Origin: Siphonodentalium dalli
Lineage: Eukaryota; Mollusca; Scaphopoda; Gadilida; Siphonodentaliidae
Length of the DNA stretch: 64,000 nt
Assembly: GCA_032622095.1 (NCBI GenBank)
Contig: CP136069.1
Location: 35,810,194-35,874,193 of the forward strand
Reading direction: 5' to 3'
In this document: positions 22,203-34,612 of the stretch, one piece after another
Numbering within the stretch: position 1 is the first letter of the stretch
How the letters are laid out: every line of letters starts with the position of its first letter
The notes under the pieces: model-generated
The model's input: only the letters and a program-made list of their open reading frames with translations
Databases searched by the model: none
What the model was told of the DNA's origin: nothing
Program-made: the position numbers and the translations under genes

Positions 22203-24342
22203 ATGAGCAGGGGTTGGGAGTTGGATAATTGGGGTGGGGCAGGCTATTTGAGGCCCCATGAAATGCCTAGTATTTTTGAAAGCGACTGTACTTTGCATCT
22301 GCACAGGCAAAATCCCTTTAACGTTTTTGACACTTTTATCGTATCAATGTGCAAGCAGGCATGTTTCGCGATAGGACGGCACATTCGGTCGCATTCCGAA
22401 CCTCACGGTTTGGCTAATGAGCAGGGGTTGGGAGTTGGATAATTGGGTGGGGCAGGCTGTTTTAAGGCCCCATTAAATGCCCAGTATTTTTGAAAGCGAC
22501 AGTACTTTGCATCTGCAAGGGCAAAATCCCTTTAACGTTTTGGACACTTGTATCGTATCAATGTGCAAGCAGGCATGTTTCGCGATAGGACGGCACATTC
22601 GGTCGCAGGCCGGACCTCACGGTTTGGCTAATGAGCAGGGGTTGGGAGTTGGATAATTGGGGTGGGGCAGGCTGTTTGAGGCCCCATAAAATGCCCAGTA
22701 TTTTTGAAAGCGACTGTACTTTGCATATGCACAGGCAAAATCTCTTTAACGTTTTGGACACTTTTATCGTATCAATGTGCAAGCAGGCATGTTTCGCAAT
22801 AGGACGGCACATTCGGTCGCAGGCGGACCTCACGGTTTGGCTAATGACCAGGGGTTGGGAGTTGGATAATTGGGGCGGGGCAGGCTATTTGAGGCCCCAT
22901 AAAATGCCTAGTATTTTTGAAAGCGACTGTACTTTGCGTATGCACGGGCAAAATCCCTTTAACGTTTTTGACACTTTTATCGTATCAATGTGCAAGCAGG
23001 CATGTTTCGCGATAGGACGGCACATACGGTCGCAGGCCGAACCTCACGGTTTGGCTAATGAGCAGGGGTTGGGAGTTGGATAATTGGGATGGGGCAGGCT
23101 GTTTTGAGGCCCCATAAAATGCCCAGTATTTTTGAAAGCGACTGTACTTTGCATCTGCACGGGCAAAATCCCTTTAACGTTTTGGACACTTTTATCGTAT
23201 CAATGTGCAAGCAGGCATGTTTCGCGATAGGACGGCACATTCGGTCGCAGGCCGGACCTCACGGTTTGGCTAATGAGCAGGGGTTGGGAGTTGGATAATT
23301 GGGGTGGGGCAGGCTGTTTGAGGCCCCATAAAATACCCAGTATTTTTGAAAGCGACTGTACATTGCATCTGCACGGGCAAAATCCCTTTAACGTTTTGGA
23401 CACTTTTATCGTATCAATGTGCAAGCAGGCATGTTTCGCGATAGGATGGCACATTCGGTCGCAGGCCGGACCTCACGGTTTGGCTAATGAGCAGGGGTTG
23501 GGAGTTGGATAATTGGGGTGGGGCAGGCTGTTTGAGGCCCCATAAAATGCCCAGTATTTTTGAAAGCGACTGTACTTTGCATCTGCCCGGCAAAATCCCT
23601 TTAACGTTTTGGACACTTTTATCGTATCAATGTGCAAGCAGGCATGTTTCGCGATAGGACGGCACATTCGGTCGCAGGCCGGACCTCACGGTTTGGCTAA
23701 TGAGCAGGGGTTGGGAGTTGGATAATTGGGGTGGGCCAGGCCGTTTTAAGGCCCCATAAAATGCCCAGTATTTTTGAAAGCGACTGTACTTTGCATCTGC
23801 ACGGGCAAAATCCCTTTAACGTTTTGGACACTTGTATCGTATCAATGTGCAAGCAGGCATATTTCGCGATAGGACGGCACATTCGGTCGCAGGCCGGACC
23901 TCACGGTTTGGCTAATGAGCAGGGGTTGGGAGGTGGATAATTGGGGTGGGGCAGGCTGTTTGAGGCCCCATAAAATGCCCAGTATTTTTGAAAGTGACTG
24001 TACTTTGCATCTGCACGGGCAAAATCCCTTTAACGTTTTGGACACTTGTATCGTATCAATGTGCAAGCAGGCATGTTTCGCGATAGGACGGCACATTCGG
24101 TCGCAGGCCGGACCTCACGGTTTGGCTAATGAGCAGGGGTTGGGAGTTGGATAATTGGGGTGGGGCAGGCTGTTTGAGGCCCCATAAAATGCCCAGTATT
24201 TTTGAAAGCGACTGTACATTGCATCTGCACGGGCAAAATCCCTTTAACGTTTTGGACACTTTTATCGTATCAATGTGCAAGCAGGCATGTTTCGCGATAG
24301 GATGGCACATTCGGTCGCAGGCCGGACCTCACGGTTTGGCTA
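22203..24342. repeat. Central HOR, third copy (10 of 11 monomers)
   Basis: Monomers 22203 to 24129 match 18351 to 20277 one by one at an offset of 3,852 bp, including the 1-bp deletions in 22631 and 23487 and the GCATTCCGAACC allele. New private changes include GACCAGGGG near 22848 and GTGGGCCAGG in 23701. The eleventh monomer (GAGCAGTGG type) is replaced by a different monomer at 24343. Confidence 0.82.
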
Positions 24343-26267
24343 ATGAGCAGGGTTGGGAGTTGGATAATTGGGGTGGGGCAGGCTGTTTGAGGCCCCATAA
24401 CATACCCAGTATTATTGAAAGCGACTGTACTTTGCATCTGCACGGGCAAAATCCCTTTAACGTTTTGGACACTTGTATCGTATCAATGTGCAAGCAGGCA
24501 TATTTCGCGATAGGACGGCACATTCGGTCGCAGGCCGGACCTCACGGTTTGGCTAATGAGCAGGGGTTGGGAGTTGGATAATTGGGGTGGGGCAGGCTGT
24601 TTGAGGCCCCATAAAATGCCCAGTATTTTTGAAAGTGACTGTACTTTGCATCTGCACGGGCAAAATCCCTTTAACGTTTTGGACACTTGTATCGTATCAA
24701 TGTGCAAGCAGGCATGTTTCGCGATAGGACGGCACATTCGGTCGCAGGCCGGACCTCACGGTTTGGCTAATGAGCAGGGGTTGGGAGTTGGATAATTGGG
24801 GTGGGGCAGGCTGTTTGAGGCCCCATAAAATGCCCAGTATTTTTGAAAGCGACTGTACATTGTATCTGCACGGGCAAAATCCCTTTAACGTTTTGGACAC
24901 TTTTATCGTATCAATGTGCAAGCATGCATGTTTCGCGATAGGATGGCACATTCGGTCGCAGGCCGGACCTCACGGTTTGGCTAATGAGCAGGGGTTGCGA
25001 GTTGGATAATTGGGGTGGGGCAGGCTGTTTGAGGCCCCATAAAATGCCCAGTATTATTGAAAGCGACTGTACTTTGCATCTGCACGGGCAAAATCCCTTT
25101 AACGTTTTTGACCCTTTTATCGTATCAATGTGCAAGCAGGCATGTTTCGCGATAGGACGGCACATTCGGTCGCAAGCCGAACTTCACGGTTTGGCTAATG
25201 AGCAGGGGTTGGGAGTTGGATAATTGGGGTGGGCCAGGCTGTTTTAAGGCCCCATAAAATGCCCAGTATTTTTGAAAGCGACTGTACTTTGCATCTGCAC
25301 GGGCAAAATCTCTTTAACGTTTTGGACACTTGTATCGTTTCAATGTGCAAGCAGGCATGTTTCGCGATAGGACGGCACATTCGGTCGCAGGCCGGACCTT
25401 ACGGTTTTTGCTAATGAGCAGGGGTTGGGAGTTGGATAATTGGGGTGGGGCAGGCTGTTTGAGGCCCCATAAAATGCCCAGTATTTTTGAAAGTGACTGT
25501 ACTTTGCATCTGCACGGGCAAAATCCCTTTAACGTTTTGGACACTTTTATCGTATCAATGTGCAAGCAGGCATGTTTCGCGATAGGACGGCACATTCTGT
25601 CGCAGGCCGGACCTCACTGTTTGGCTAATGAGCAGGGGTTGGGTGTTGGATAATTGGGGTGGGGCAGGCTGTTTGAGGCCCCATAAAATGCCCAGTGTTT
25701 TTGAAAGCGACTGTACATTGCATCTGCACGGGCAAAATCCCTTTAACGTTTTGGACACTTTTATCGTATCAATGTGCAAGCAGGCATGTTTCGCGATAGG
25801 ATGGCACATTCGGTCGCAGGCCGGACCTCACGGTTTGGCTAATGAGCAGGGGTTGGAAGTTGGATAATTGGGTGGGGCAGGCTGTTTGATGCCCCATTAA
25901 ATGCCCAGTATTTTTGAAAGCGACTGTACTTTGCATCTGCACGGGCAAAATCCCTTTAACGTTTTGGACACTTTTATCGTATCAATGTGCAAGCAGGCAT
26001 GTTTCGCGATAGGACGGCACATTCGGTCGCAGGCCGGACCTCACGGTTTGGCTAATGAGCAGGGGTTGGGAGTTGGATAATTGGGGTGGGGCAGGCTATT
26101 TGAGGCCCCATGAAATGCCTAGTATTTTTGAAAGCGACTGTACTTTGCATCTGCACAGGCAAAATCCCTTTAACGTTTTTGACACTTTTATCGTATCAAT
26201 GTGCAAGCAGGCATGTTTCGCGATAGGACGGCACTTTCGGTCGCAGGCGGACCTCACGGTTTGGCTA
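24343..26267. repeat. Mosaic segment with a 641-bp three-monomer duplication
   Basis: The monomers at about 24343, 24556 and 24770 repeat 23701, 23915 and 24129 at an offset of 641 bp. The odd length comes from a missing G in GAGCAGGGTTGG near 24350, which also joins reading frames between neighbours. The following monomers, 24984 to about 26055, are a mixture. Private changes include CATGCATG near 24923, GACCCTTTT near 25111, TACGGTTTTTGC near 25400 and CAGTGTTTTTG (25628 monomer). Confidence 0.7.
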
Positions 26268-27122
26268 ATGAGTAGGGGTTGGGAGTTGGATAATTGGGGT
26301 AGGGCAGGCTGTTTGAGGCCCCATAAAATGCCCAGTATTTTTGAAAGCGACTGTACATTGCATCTGCACGGGCAAAATCCCTTTAACGTTTTGGACACTT
26401 TTATCGTATCAATGTGCAAGCAGGCATGTTTCGCGATAGGATGGCACATTCGGTCGCAGTCCGAACCTCACGGTTTGGCTAATGAGCAGGGGTTGGGAGT
26501 TGGATAATTGGGGTGGGGCAGGCTGTTTGAGGCCCCATAAAATGCCCAGTATTTTTGAAAGCGACTGTACTTTGCATATGCACGGGCAAAATCCCTTTAA
26601 CGTTTTGGACACTTTTATTGTATCAATGTGCAAGCAGGCATGTTTCGCAATAGGACGGCACATTCGGTCGCAGGCGGACCTCACGGTTTGGCTAATGAGT
26701 AGGGGTTGGGAGTTGGATAATTGGGGTAGGGCAGGCTGTTTGAGGCCCCATAAAATGCCCAGTATTTTTGAAAGCGACTGTACATTGCATCTGCACGGGC
26801 AAAATCCCTTTAACGTTTTAGACACTTTTATCGTATCAATGTGCAAGCAGGCATGTTTCGCGATAGGATGGCACATTCGGTCGCAGTCCGAACCTCACGG
26901 TTTGGCTAATGAGCAGGGGTTGGGAGTTGGATAATTGGGGTGGGGCCGGCTGTTTGAGGCCCCATAAAATGCCCAGTATTTTTGAAAGCGACTGTACTTT
27001 GCATATGCACGGGCAAAATCCCTTTAACGTTTTGGACACTTTTATTGTATCAATGTGCAAGCAGGCATGTTTCGCGATAGGACGGCACATTCGGTCGCAG
27101 GCCGGACCTCACGGTTTGGCTA
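26268..27122. repeat. Dimer HOR, 427 bp, two copies
   Basis: Two consecutive 427-bp units (from 26268 and 26695) each contain a monomer with GAGTAGGGGTTGG, GGGGTAGGGC and CAGTCCGAACC, followed by a monomer with GCATATGCACGGGC and TATTGTATC. The 427 bp is 214 + 213; the missing base is in GCAGGCGGACC before each GAGTAGG monomer. GTTTTAGAC near 26817 and GGGCCGGCTG near 26945 distinguish the copies. Confidence 0.82.
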
Positions 27123-28830
27123 ATGAGCAGGGGTTGGGAGTTGGATAATTGAGGTGGGGCAGGCTGTTTGAGGCCCCATAAAATGCCCATTATTTTTGAA
27201 AGCGACTGTACTTTGCATCTGACCAGGCAAAATCCCTTTAGGGTTTGGACACTTTTATCGTATCAATGTGCAAGTAGGCATGTTTCGCGATAGGACGGCA
27301 CATTCGGTCGCAGGCCGGACCTCACGGTTTGGCTAATGAGCAGGGGTTGGGAGTTGGATAATTGGGGTGGGGCAGGCTGTTTGAGGCCCATAAAATGCCC
27401 AGTATTTATGAAAGCGACTGTACTTTGCATCTGCACGGGCAAAATCCCTTTAACGTTTTGGACACTTTTATCGTATCAATGTGCAAGCAGGCATGTTTCG
27501 CGATAGGACGGCACATTCGGTCGCCGGCCGGACCTCACGGTTTGGCTAATGAGCAGGGGTTGGGAGTTGGATAATTGGGGTGGGGCAGGCTGGTTGAGGC
27601 CCCATAAAATGCCCAGTATTTTTGAAAGCGACTGTACTTTGCATCTGCACTGGCAAAATCCCTTTAACGTTTTGGACACTTTTATCGTATCAATGTGCAA
27701 GCAGGCATGTTTCGCGATAGGACGGCACATTCGCTCGCAGGCCGGACCTCACGGTTTGGCTAATGAGCAGGGGTTGGGAGTTGGATAATTGGGGTGGGGC
27801 AGGCTGTTTGAGGCCCCATAAAATGCCCAGTATTTTTGAAAGTGACTGTACTTTGCATCTGCACGGGCAAAATCCCTTTAACGTTTTGGACACTTTTATC
27901 GTATCAATGTGCAAGCAGGCATGTTTCGCGATAGGACGGCACATTCGGTCGCAGGCCGGACCTCACTTTTTGGCTAATGAGCAGGGGTTGGGAGTTGGAT
28001 AATTGAGGTGTGGCAGGCTATTTGAGGCCTTATAAAATGCCCAGGGTTTTTGAAAGCGACTGTACATTGCATCTGCACGGGCAAAATCCCTTTAAAGTTT
28101 TGGACACTTTTATCGTATCAATGTGCAAGCAGGCATGTTTCGCGATAGGATGGCACATTCGGTCGCAGGCCGGACCTCACGGTTTGGCTAATGAGCAGGG
28201 GTTGGGAGTTGGATAATTGAGGTGGGGCAGGCTGTTTGAGGCCCCATAAAATGCCCATTATTTTTGAAAGCGACTGTACTTTGCATCTGACCAGGCAAAA
28301 TCCCTTTAGGGTTTGGACACTTTTATCGTATCAATGTGCAAGTAGGCATGTTTCGCGATAGGACGGCACATTCGGTCGCAGGCCGGACCTCACGGTTTGG
28401 CTAATGAGCAGGGGTTGGGAGTTGGATAATTGGGGTGGGGCAGGCTGTTTGAGGCCCATAAAATGCCCAGTATTTTTGAAAGCGACTGTACTTTGCATCT
28501 GCACGGGCAAAATCCCTTTAACGTTTTGGACACTTTTATCGTATCAATGTGCAAGCAGGCATGTTTCGCGATAGGACGGCACATTCGGTCGCCGGCCGGA
28601 CCTCACGGTTTGGCTAATGAGCAGGGGTTGGGAGTTGGATAATTGGGGTGGGGCAGGCTGGTTGAGGCCCCATAAAATGCCCAGTATTTTTGAAAGCGAC
28701 TGTACTTTGCATCTGCACTGGCAAAATCCCTTTAACGTTTTGGACACTTTTATCGTATCAATGTGCAAGCAGGCATGTTTCGCGATAGGACGGCACATTC
28801 GGTCGCAGGCCGGACCTCACGGTTTGGCTA
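27123..28830. repeat. 1,068-bp five-monomer unit, one full and one partial copy
   Basis: The monomer at 27123 carries the distinctive CCCATTATTTTTG, CTGACCAGGC, CTTTAGGGTTTGG and AAGTAGGC and recurs at 28191, 1,068 bp later. The next two monomers also recur: one with a missing C (GAGGCCCATAAAA) and GTCGCCGGCC, and one with GGCTGGTTGAGG and GCACTGGC. The fifth monomer of the first copy (about 27977) has ACCTCACTTTTTGG upstream and GAGGCCTTATAAAATG. The second copy changes into the 1,499-bp unit after 28830. Confidence 0.8.
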
Positions 28831-31614
28831 ATGAGCAGGGGTTGTGAGTTGGATAATTGGGGTGGGGCAGGCTGTTTGAGGCCCCATAAAATGCCCAGTA
28901 TTTTTGAAAGCGACTGTAATTTGCATATGCACGGGCAAAATCCCTTTAACGTTTTGGACACTTTTATCGTATCAATGTGCAAGCAGGCATGTTTCGCGAT
29001 AGGACGGCACATTCGGTCGCAGGCCGGACCTCACGGTTTGGCTAATGAGCAGGGGTTGGGAGTTGGATAATTGGGGTGGGGCAGGCTGTTTGAGGCCCCA
29101 TAAAATGCCCAGTATTTTTGAAAGTGACTGTACTTTGCATCTGCACGGGCAAAATCCCTTTAACGTTTTGGACACTTTTATCGTATCAATGTGCAAGCAG
29201 CCATGTTTCGCGATAGGACGGCACATTCGGTCGCAGGCCGGACCTCACTTTTTGGCTAATGAGCAGGGGTTGGGAGTTGGATAATTGAGGTGTGGCAGGC
29301 TATTTGAGGCCTTATAAAATGCCCAGTGTTTTTGAAAGCGACTGTACATTGCATCTGCACGGGCAAAATCCCTTTAAAGTTTTGGACACTTTTATCGTAT
29401 CAATGTGCAAGCAGGCATATTTCGCGATAGGATGGCACATTCGGTCGCAGGCCGGACCTCACGGTTTGGCTAATGAGCAGGGGTTGGGAGTTGGATAATT
29501 GGGGTGGTGCAGGCTGTTTGAGGCCCCATAAAATGCCCAGTATTTTTGAAAGCGACTGTACTTTGCATATGCACAGGCAAAATCCCTTTAACGTTTTGGA
29601 CACTTTTATCGTATCAATGTGCAAGCAGGCATGTTTCGCAATAGGACGGCACATTCGGTCGCAGGCCGGACCTCACGGTTTGGCTAATGAGCAGGGGTTG
29701 GGAGTTGGATAATTGGGGTGGGGCAGGCTATTTGAGGCCCCATAAAATGCCCAGTATTTTTGAAAGCGACTGTACTTTGCATCTGCACGGGCAAAATCCC
29801 TTTAACGTTTTTGACACTTTTATCGTATCAATGTGCAAGCAGGCATGTTTCGTGATAGGACGGCACATTCGGTCGCAGGCCGAACCTCACGGTTTGGCTA
29901 ATGAGCAGGGGTTGGGAGTTGGATAATTGGGATGGGGCAGGCTGTTTTGAGGCCCCATAAAATGCCCAGTATTTTTGAAAGCGACTGTACTTTGCATCTG
30001 CACGGGCAAAATCCCTTTAACGTTTTGGACACTTGTATCGTATCAATGTGCAAGCAGGCATGTTTCGCGATAGGACGGCACATTCGGTCGCAGGCCGGAC
30101 CTCACGGTTTGGCTAATGAGCAGGGGTTGGGAGTTGGATAATTGGGGTAGGGCAGGCTGTTTGAGGCCCCATAAAATGCCCAGTATTTTTGAAAGCGACT
30201 GTACTTTGCATCTGCACTGGCAAAATCCCTTTAACGTTTTGGACACTTTTATCGTATCAATGTGCAAGCAGGCATGTTTCGCGATAGGACGGCACATTCG
30301 CTCGCAGGCCGGACCTCACGGTTTGGCTAATGAGCAGGGGTTGTGAGTTGGATAATTGGGGTGGGGCAGGCTGTTTGAGGCCCCATAAAATGCCCAGTAT
30401 TTTTGAAAGCGACTGTAATTTGCATATGCACGGGCAAAATCCCTTTAACGTTTTGGACACTTTTATCGTATCAATGTGCAAGCAGGCATGTTTCGCGATA
30501 GGACGGCACATTCGGTCGCAGGCCGGACCTCACGGTTTGGCTAATGAGCAGGGGTTGGGAGTTGGATAATTGGGGTGGGGCAGGCTGTTTGAGGCCCCAT
30601 AAAATGCCCAGTATTTTTGAAAGTGACTGTACTTTGCATCTGCACGGGCAAAATCCCTTTAACGTTTTGGACACTTTTATCGTATCAATGTGCAAGCAGC
30701 CATGTTTCGCGATAGGACGGCACATTCGGTCGCAGGCCGGACCTCACTTTTTGGCTAATGAGCAGGGGTTGGGAGTTGGATAATTGAGGTGTGGCAGGCT
30801 ATTTGAGGCCTTATAAAATGCCCAGTGTTTTTGAAAGCGACTGTACATTGCATCTGCACGGGCAAAATCCCATTAAAGTTTTGGACACTTTTATCGTATC
30901 AATGTGCAAGCAGGCATGTTTCGCGATAGGATGGCACATTCGGTCGCAGGCCGGACCTCACGGTTTGGCTAATGAGCAGGGGTTGGGAGTTGGATAATTG
31001 GGGTGGTGCAGGCTGTTTGAGGCCCCATAAAATGCCCAGTATTTTTGAAAGCGACTGTACTTTGCATATGCACAGGCAAAATCCCTTTAACGTTTTGGAC
31101 ACTTTTATCGTATCAATGTGCAAGCAGGCATGTTTCGCAATAGGACGGCACATTCGGTCGCAGGCCGGACCTCACGGTTTGGCTAATGAGCAGGGGTTGG
31201 GAGTTGGATAATTGGGGTGGGGCAGGCTATTTGAGGCCCCATAAAATGCCCAGTATTTTTGAAAGCGACTGTACTTTGCATCTGCACGGGCAAAATCCCT
31301 TTAACGTTTTTGACACTTTTATCGTATCAATGTGCAAGCAGGCATGTTTCGTGATAGGACGGCACATTCGGTCGCAGGCCGAACCTCACGGTTTGGCTAA
31401 TGAGCAGGGGTTGGGAGTTGGATAATTGGGATGGGGCAGGCTGTTTTGAGGCCCCATAAAATGCCCAGTATTTTTGAAAGCGACTGTACTTTGCATCTGC
31501 ACGGGCAAAATCCCTTTAACGTTTTGGACACTTGTATCGTATCAATGTGCAAGCAGGCATGTTTCGCGATAGGACGGCACATTCGGTCGCAGGCCGGACC
31601 TCACGGTTTGGCTA
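28617..31614. repeat. 7-monomer HOR, 1,499 bp, two tandem copies
   Basis: Monomers 28831, 29045, 29259, 29473, 29687 and 29901 recur at 30330, 30544, 30758, 30972, 31186 and 31400. Shared private markers are GGTTGTGAGTTGG with GTAATTTGCATATG, AAGCAGCCATG, GAGGCCTTATAAAATG, GGGGTGGTGC, TTTCGTGATAGG, and GGGATGGGG with an extra T (which makes 1,499 instead of 1,498). The first monomer of copy 2 (30116) is a hybrid. Confidence 0.85.
30116..30329. repeat. Hybrid monomer joining the two 1,499-bp units
   Basis: The 5' part has GGGGTAGGGC (A at 30149), as in the monomer at 31615 that follows the second copy. The 3' part has GTACTTTGC (T at 30205) and GCACTGGC (T at 30218), as in the monomer at 28617 that precedes the first copy. 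The switch lies between 30150 and 30204. This is the expected signature of the exchange that created the duplication. Confidence 0.8.
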
Positions 31615-34612
31615 ATGAGCAGGGGTTGGGAGTTGGATAATTGGGGTAGGGCAGGCTGTTTGAGGCCCCATAAAATGCCCAGTATTTTTGAAAGCGACTG
31701 TACATTGCATCTGCACGGGCAAAATCCCTTTAACGTTTTGGACACTTGTATCGTATCAATGTGCAACCAGGCATGTTTCGCGATAGGATGGCACATTCGG
31801 TCGCAGGCCGGACCTCACGGTTTGGCTAATGAGCAGGGGTTGGGAGTTGGATAATTGGGGCGGGGCAGGCTGTTTGACGCCCCATAAAATGCCCAGTATT
31901 TTTGAAAGCGACTGTACTTTGCATATGCACGGGCAAAATCCCTTTAACGTTTTGGACACTTTTATCGTATCAATGTGCAAGCAGGCATGTTTCGCGATAG
32001 GACGGCACATTCGGTCGCAGGCCGGACCTCACTGTTTGGCTAATGAGCAGGGGTTGGGAGTTGGATAATTGGAGTGGGGCAGGCTGTTTGAGGCCCCATA
32101 AAATGCCCAGTATTTTTGAAAGCGACTGTACATTGCATCTGCACGGGCAAAATCCATTTAACGTTTTGGACACTTTTATCGTATCAATGTGCAAGCAGGC
32201 ATGTTTCGCGATAGGACGGCACATTCGGTCGCAGGCCGGTCCTCACTGTTTGGCTAATGAGCAGGGGTTGGGAGTTGGATAATTGGGGTGGGGCAGGCTG
32301 TTTGAGGCCCCATAAAATGCCCAGTATTTTTGAAAGCGACTGTACATTGCATCTGCACGGGCAAAATCCATTTAACGTTTTGGACACTTTTATCGTATCA
32401 ATGTGCAAGCAGGCATGTTTCGCGATAGAATGGCACATTCTGTCGCAGGCCGGACCTCACGGTTTGGCTAATGAGCAGGGGTTGGGAGTTGGATAATTGG
32501 GGTGGGGCAGGCTATTTGAGGCCCCATAAAATGCCTAGTATTTTTGAAAGCGACTGTACTTTGCATCTGCACGGGCAAAATCCCTTTAACGTTTTGGACA
32601 CTTGTATCGTATCAATGTGCAAGCAGGCATGTTTCGCGATAGGACGGCATATTCGGTCGCAGGCCGGACCTCACGGTTTGGCTAATGAGCAGGGGTTGGG
32701 AGTTGGATAATTGGGGTAGGGCAGGCTGTTTGAGGCCCCATAAAATGCCCAGTATTTTTGAAAGCGACTGTACATTGCATCTGCACGGGCAAAATCCCTT
32801 TAACGTTTTGGACACTTTTATCGTATCAATGTGCAAGCAGGCATGTTTCGCGATAGGATGGCACATTCGGTCGCAGGCCGGACCTCACGGTTTGGCTAAT
32901 GAGCAGGGGTTGGGAGTTGGATAATTGGGGTGGGGCAGGCTGTTTGAGGCCCCATAAAATGCCCAGTATTTTTGAAAGCGACTGTACATTGCATCTGCAC
33001 GGGCAAAATCCCTTTAACGTTTTGGACACTTTTATCGTATCAATGTGCAAGCAGGCATGTTTCGCGATAAGACGGCACATTCGGTCGCAGGCCGGACCTC
33101 ACTGTTTGGCTAATGAGCAGGGGTTGGGAGTTGGATAATTGGGGTGGGGCAGGCTGTTTGAGGCCCCATAAAATGCCCAGTATTTTTGAAAGCGACTGTA
33201 CATTGCATCTGCACGGGCAAAATCCCTTTAACGTTTTGGACACTTTTATCGTATCAATGTGCAAGCAGGCATGTTTCGCGATAGGATGGTACATTCGGTC
33301 GCAGGCCGGACCTCACGGTTTGGCTAATGAGCAGGGGTTGGGAGTTGGATAATTGGGGTGGGGCAGGCTGTTTGAGGCCCCATAACATGCCCAGTATTTT
33401 TGAAAGCGACTGTACTTTGTATCTGCACGGGCAAAATCCCTTTAACGTTTTGGACACTTTTATCGTATCAATGTGCAAGCAGGCATGTTTCGCGATAGGA
33501 CGGCACATTCGGTCGCAGGCCGGACCTCACGGTTTGGCTAATGAGCAGGGGTTGGGAGTTGGATAATTGGGGTGGGGCAGGCTGTTTGAGGCCCCATAAA
33601 ATGCCTAGTATTTTTGAAAGCGACTGTACTTTGCATCTGCACGGGCAAAATCCCTTTAACGATTTTGACACTTTTATCGTATCAATGTGCAAGCAGGCAT
33701 GTTTCGCGATAGGACGGCACATTCGGTCGCAGGCCGAACCTCACGGTTTGGCTAATGAGCAGGGGTTGGGAGTTGGATAATTGGGGTGGGCCAGGCTGTT
33801 TTAAGGCCCCATAAAATGCCCAGTATTTTTGAAAGCGACTGTACTTTGCATCTGCACGGGCAAAATCCCTTTAACGTTTTGGACACTTGTATCGTATCAA
33901 TGTGCAAGCAGGCATGTTTCGCGATAGGACGGCACATTCGGTCGCAGGCCGGACCTCACGGTTTGGCTAATGAGCAGGGGTTGGGTGTTGGATAATTGGG
34001 GTGGGGCAGGCTGTTTGAGGCCCCATAAAATGCCCAGTATTTTTGAAAGTGACTGTACTTTGCATCTGCACGGGCAAAATCCCATTAACGTTTTGGACAC
34101 TTTTATCGTATCAATGTGCAAGCAGGCATGTTTCGTGATAGGACGGCACATTCGGTCGCAGGCCGAACCTCACGGTTTGGCTAATGAGCAGGGGTTGGGA
34201 GTTGGATAATTGGGATGGGGCAGGCTGTTTTGAGGCCCCATAAAATGCCCAGTATTTTTGAAAGCGACTGTACTTTGCATCTGCACGGGCAAAATCCCTT
34301 TAACGTTTTGGACACTTGTATCGTATCAATGTGCAAGCAGGCATGTTTCGCGATAGGACGGCACATTCGGTCGCAGGCCGGACCTCACGGTTTGGCTAAT
34401 GAGCAGGGGTTGGGAGTTGGATAATTGGGGTAGGGCAGGCTGTTTGAGGCCCCATAAAATGCCCAGTATTTTTGAAAGCGACTGTACATTGCATCTGCAC
34501 GGGCAAAATCCCTTTAACGTTTTGGACACTTGTATCGTATCAATGTGCAACCAGGCATGTTTCGCGATAGGATGGCACATTCGGTCGCAGGCCGGACCTC
34601 ACGGTTTGGCTA
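31615..34612. repeat. 13-monomer HOR, 2,784 bp (copy 1) with one leading monomer
   Basis: From 31829 the order is: GGGGCGGGG with GACGCCCC (31829), GGAGTGGGG with CCATTTAACG (32043), AGAATGGCAC (32257), GGCATATTC (32471), GGGGTAGGGC (32685), CGATAAGACGG (32899), GGATGGTAC (33113), CATAACATG with TTTGTATC (33327), AACGATTTTGAC (33541), GTGGGCCAGG with TTTTAAGG (33755), GGTGTTGG (33970), GGGATGGGG plus T (34184) and CAACCAGGC (34399). The last type also precedes the unit at 31615. Eleven 214-bp and two 215-bp monomers equal 2,784 bp. Confidence 0.85.

Noticed and set aside
28028-28036. TATA-box-like TTATAAAA in GAGGCCTTATAAAATG monomers
   Set aside because: It is a subtype variant of CCATAAAATG caused by substitutions (also at 29313 and 30812), with no associated gene or other promoter element.
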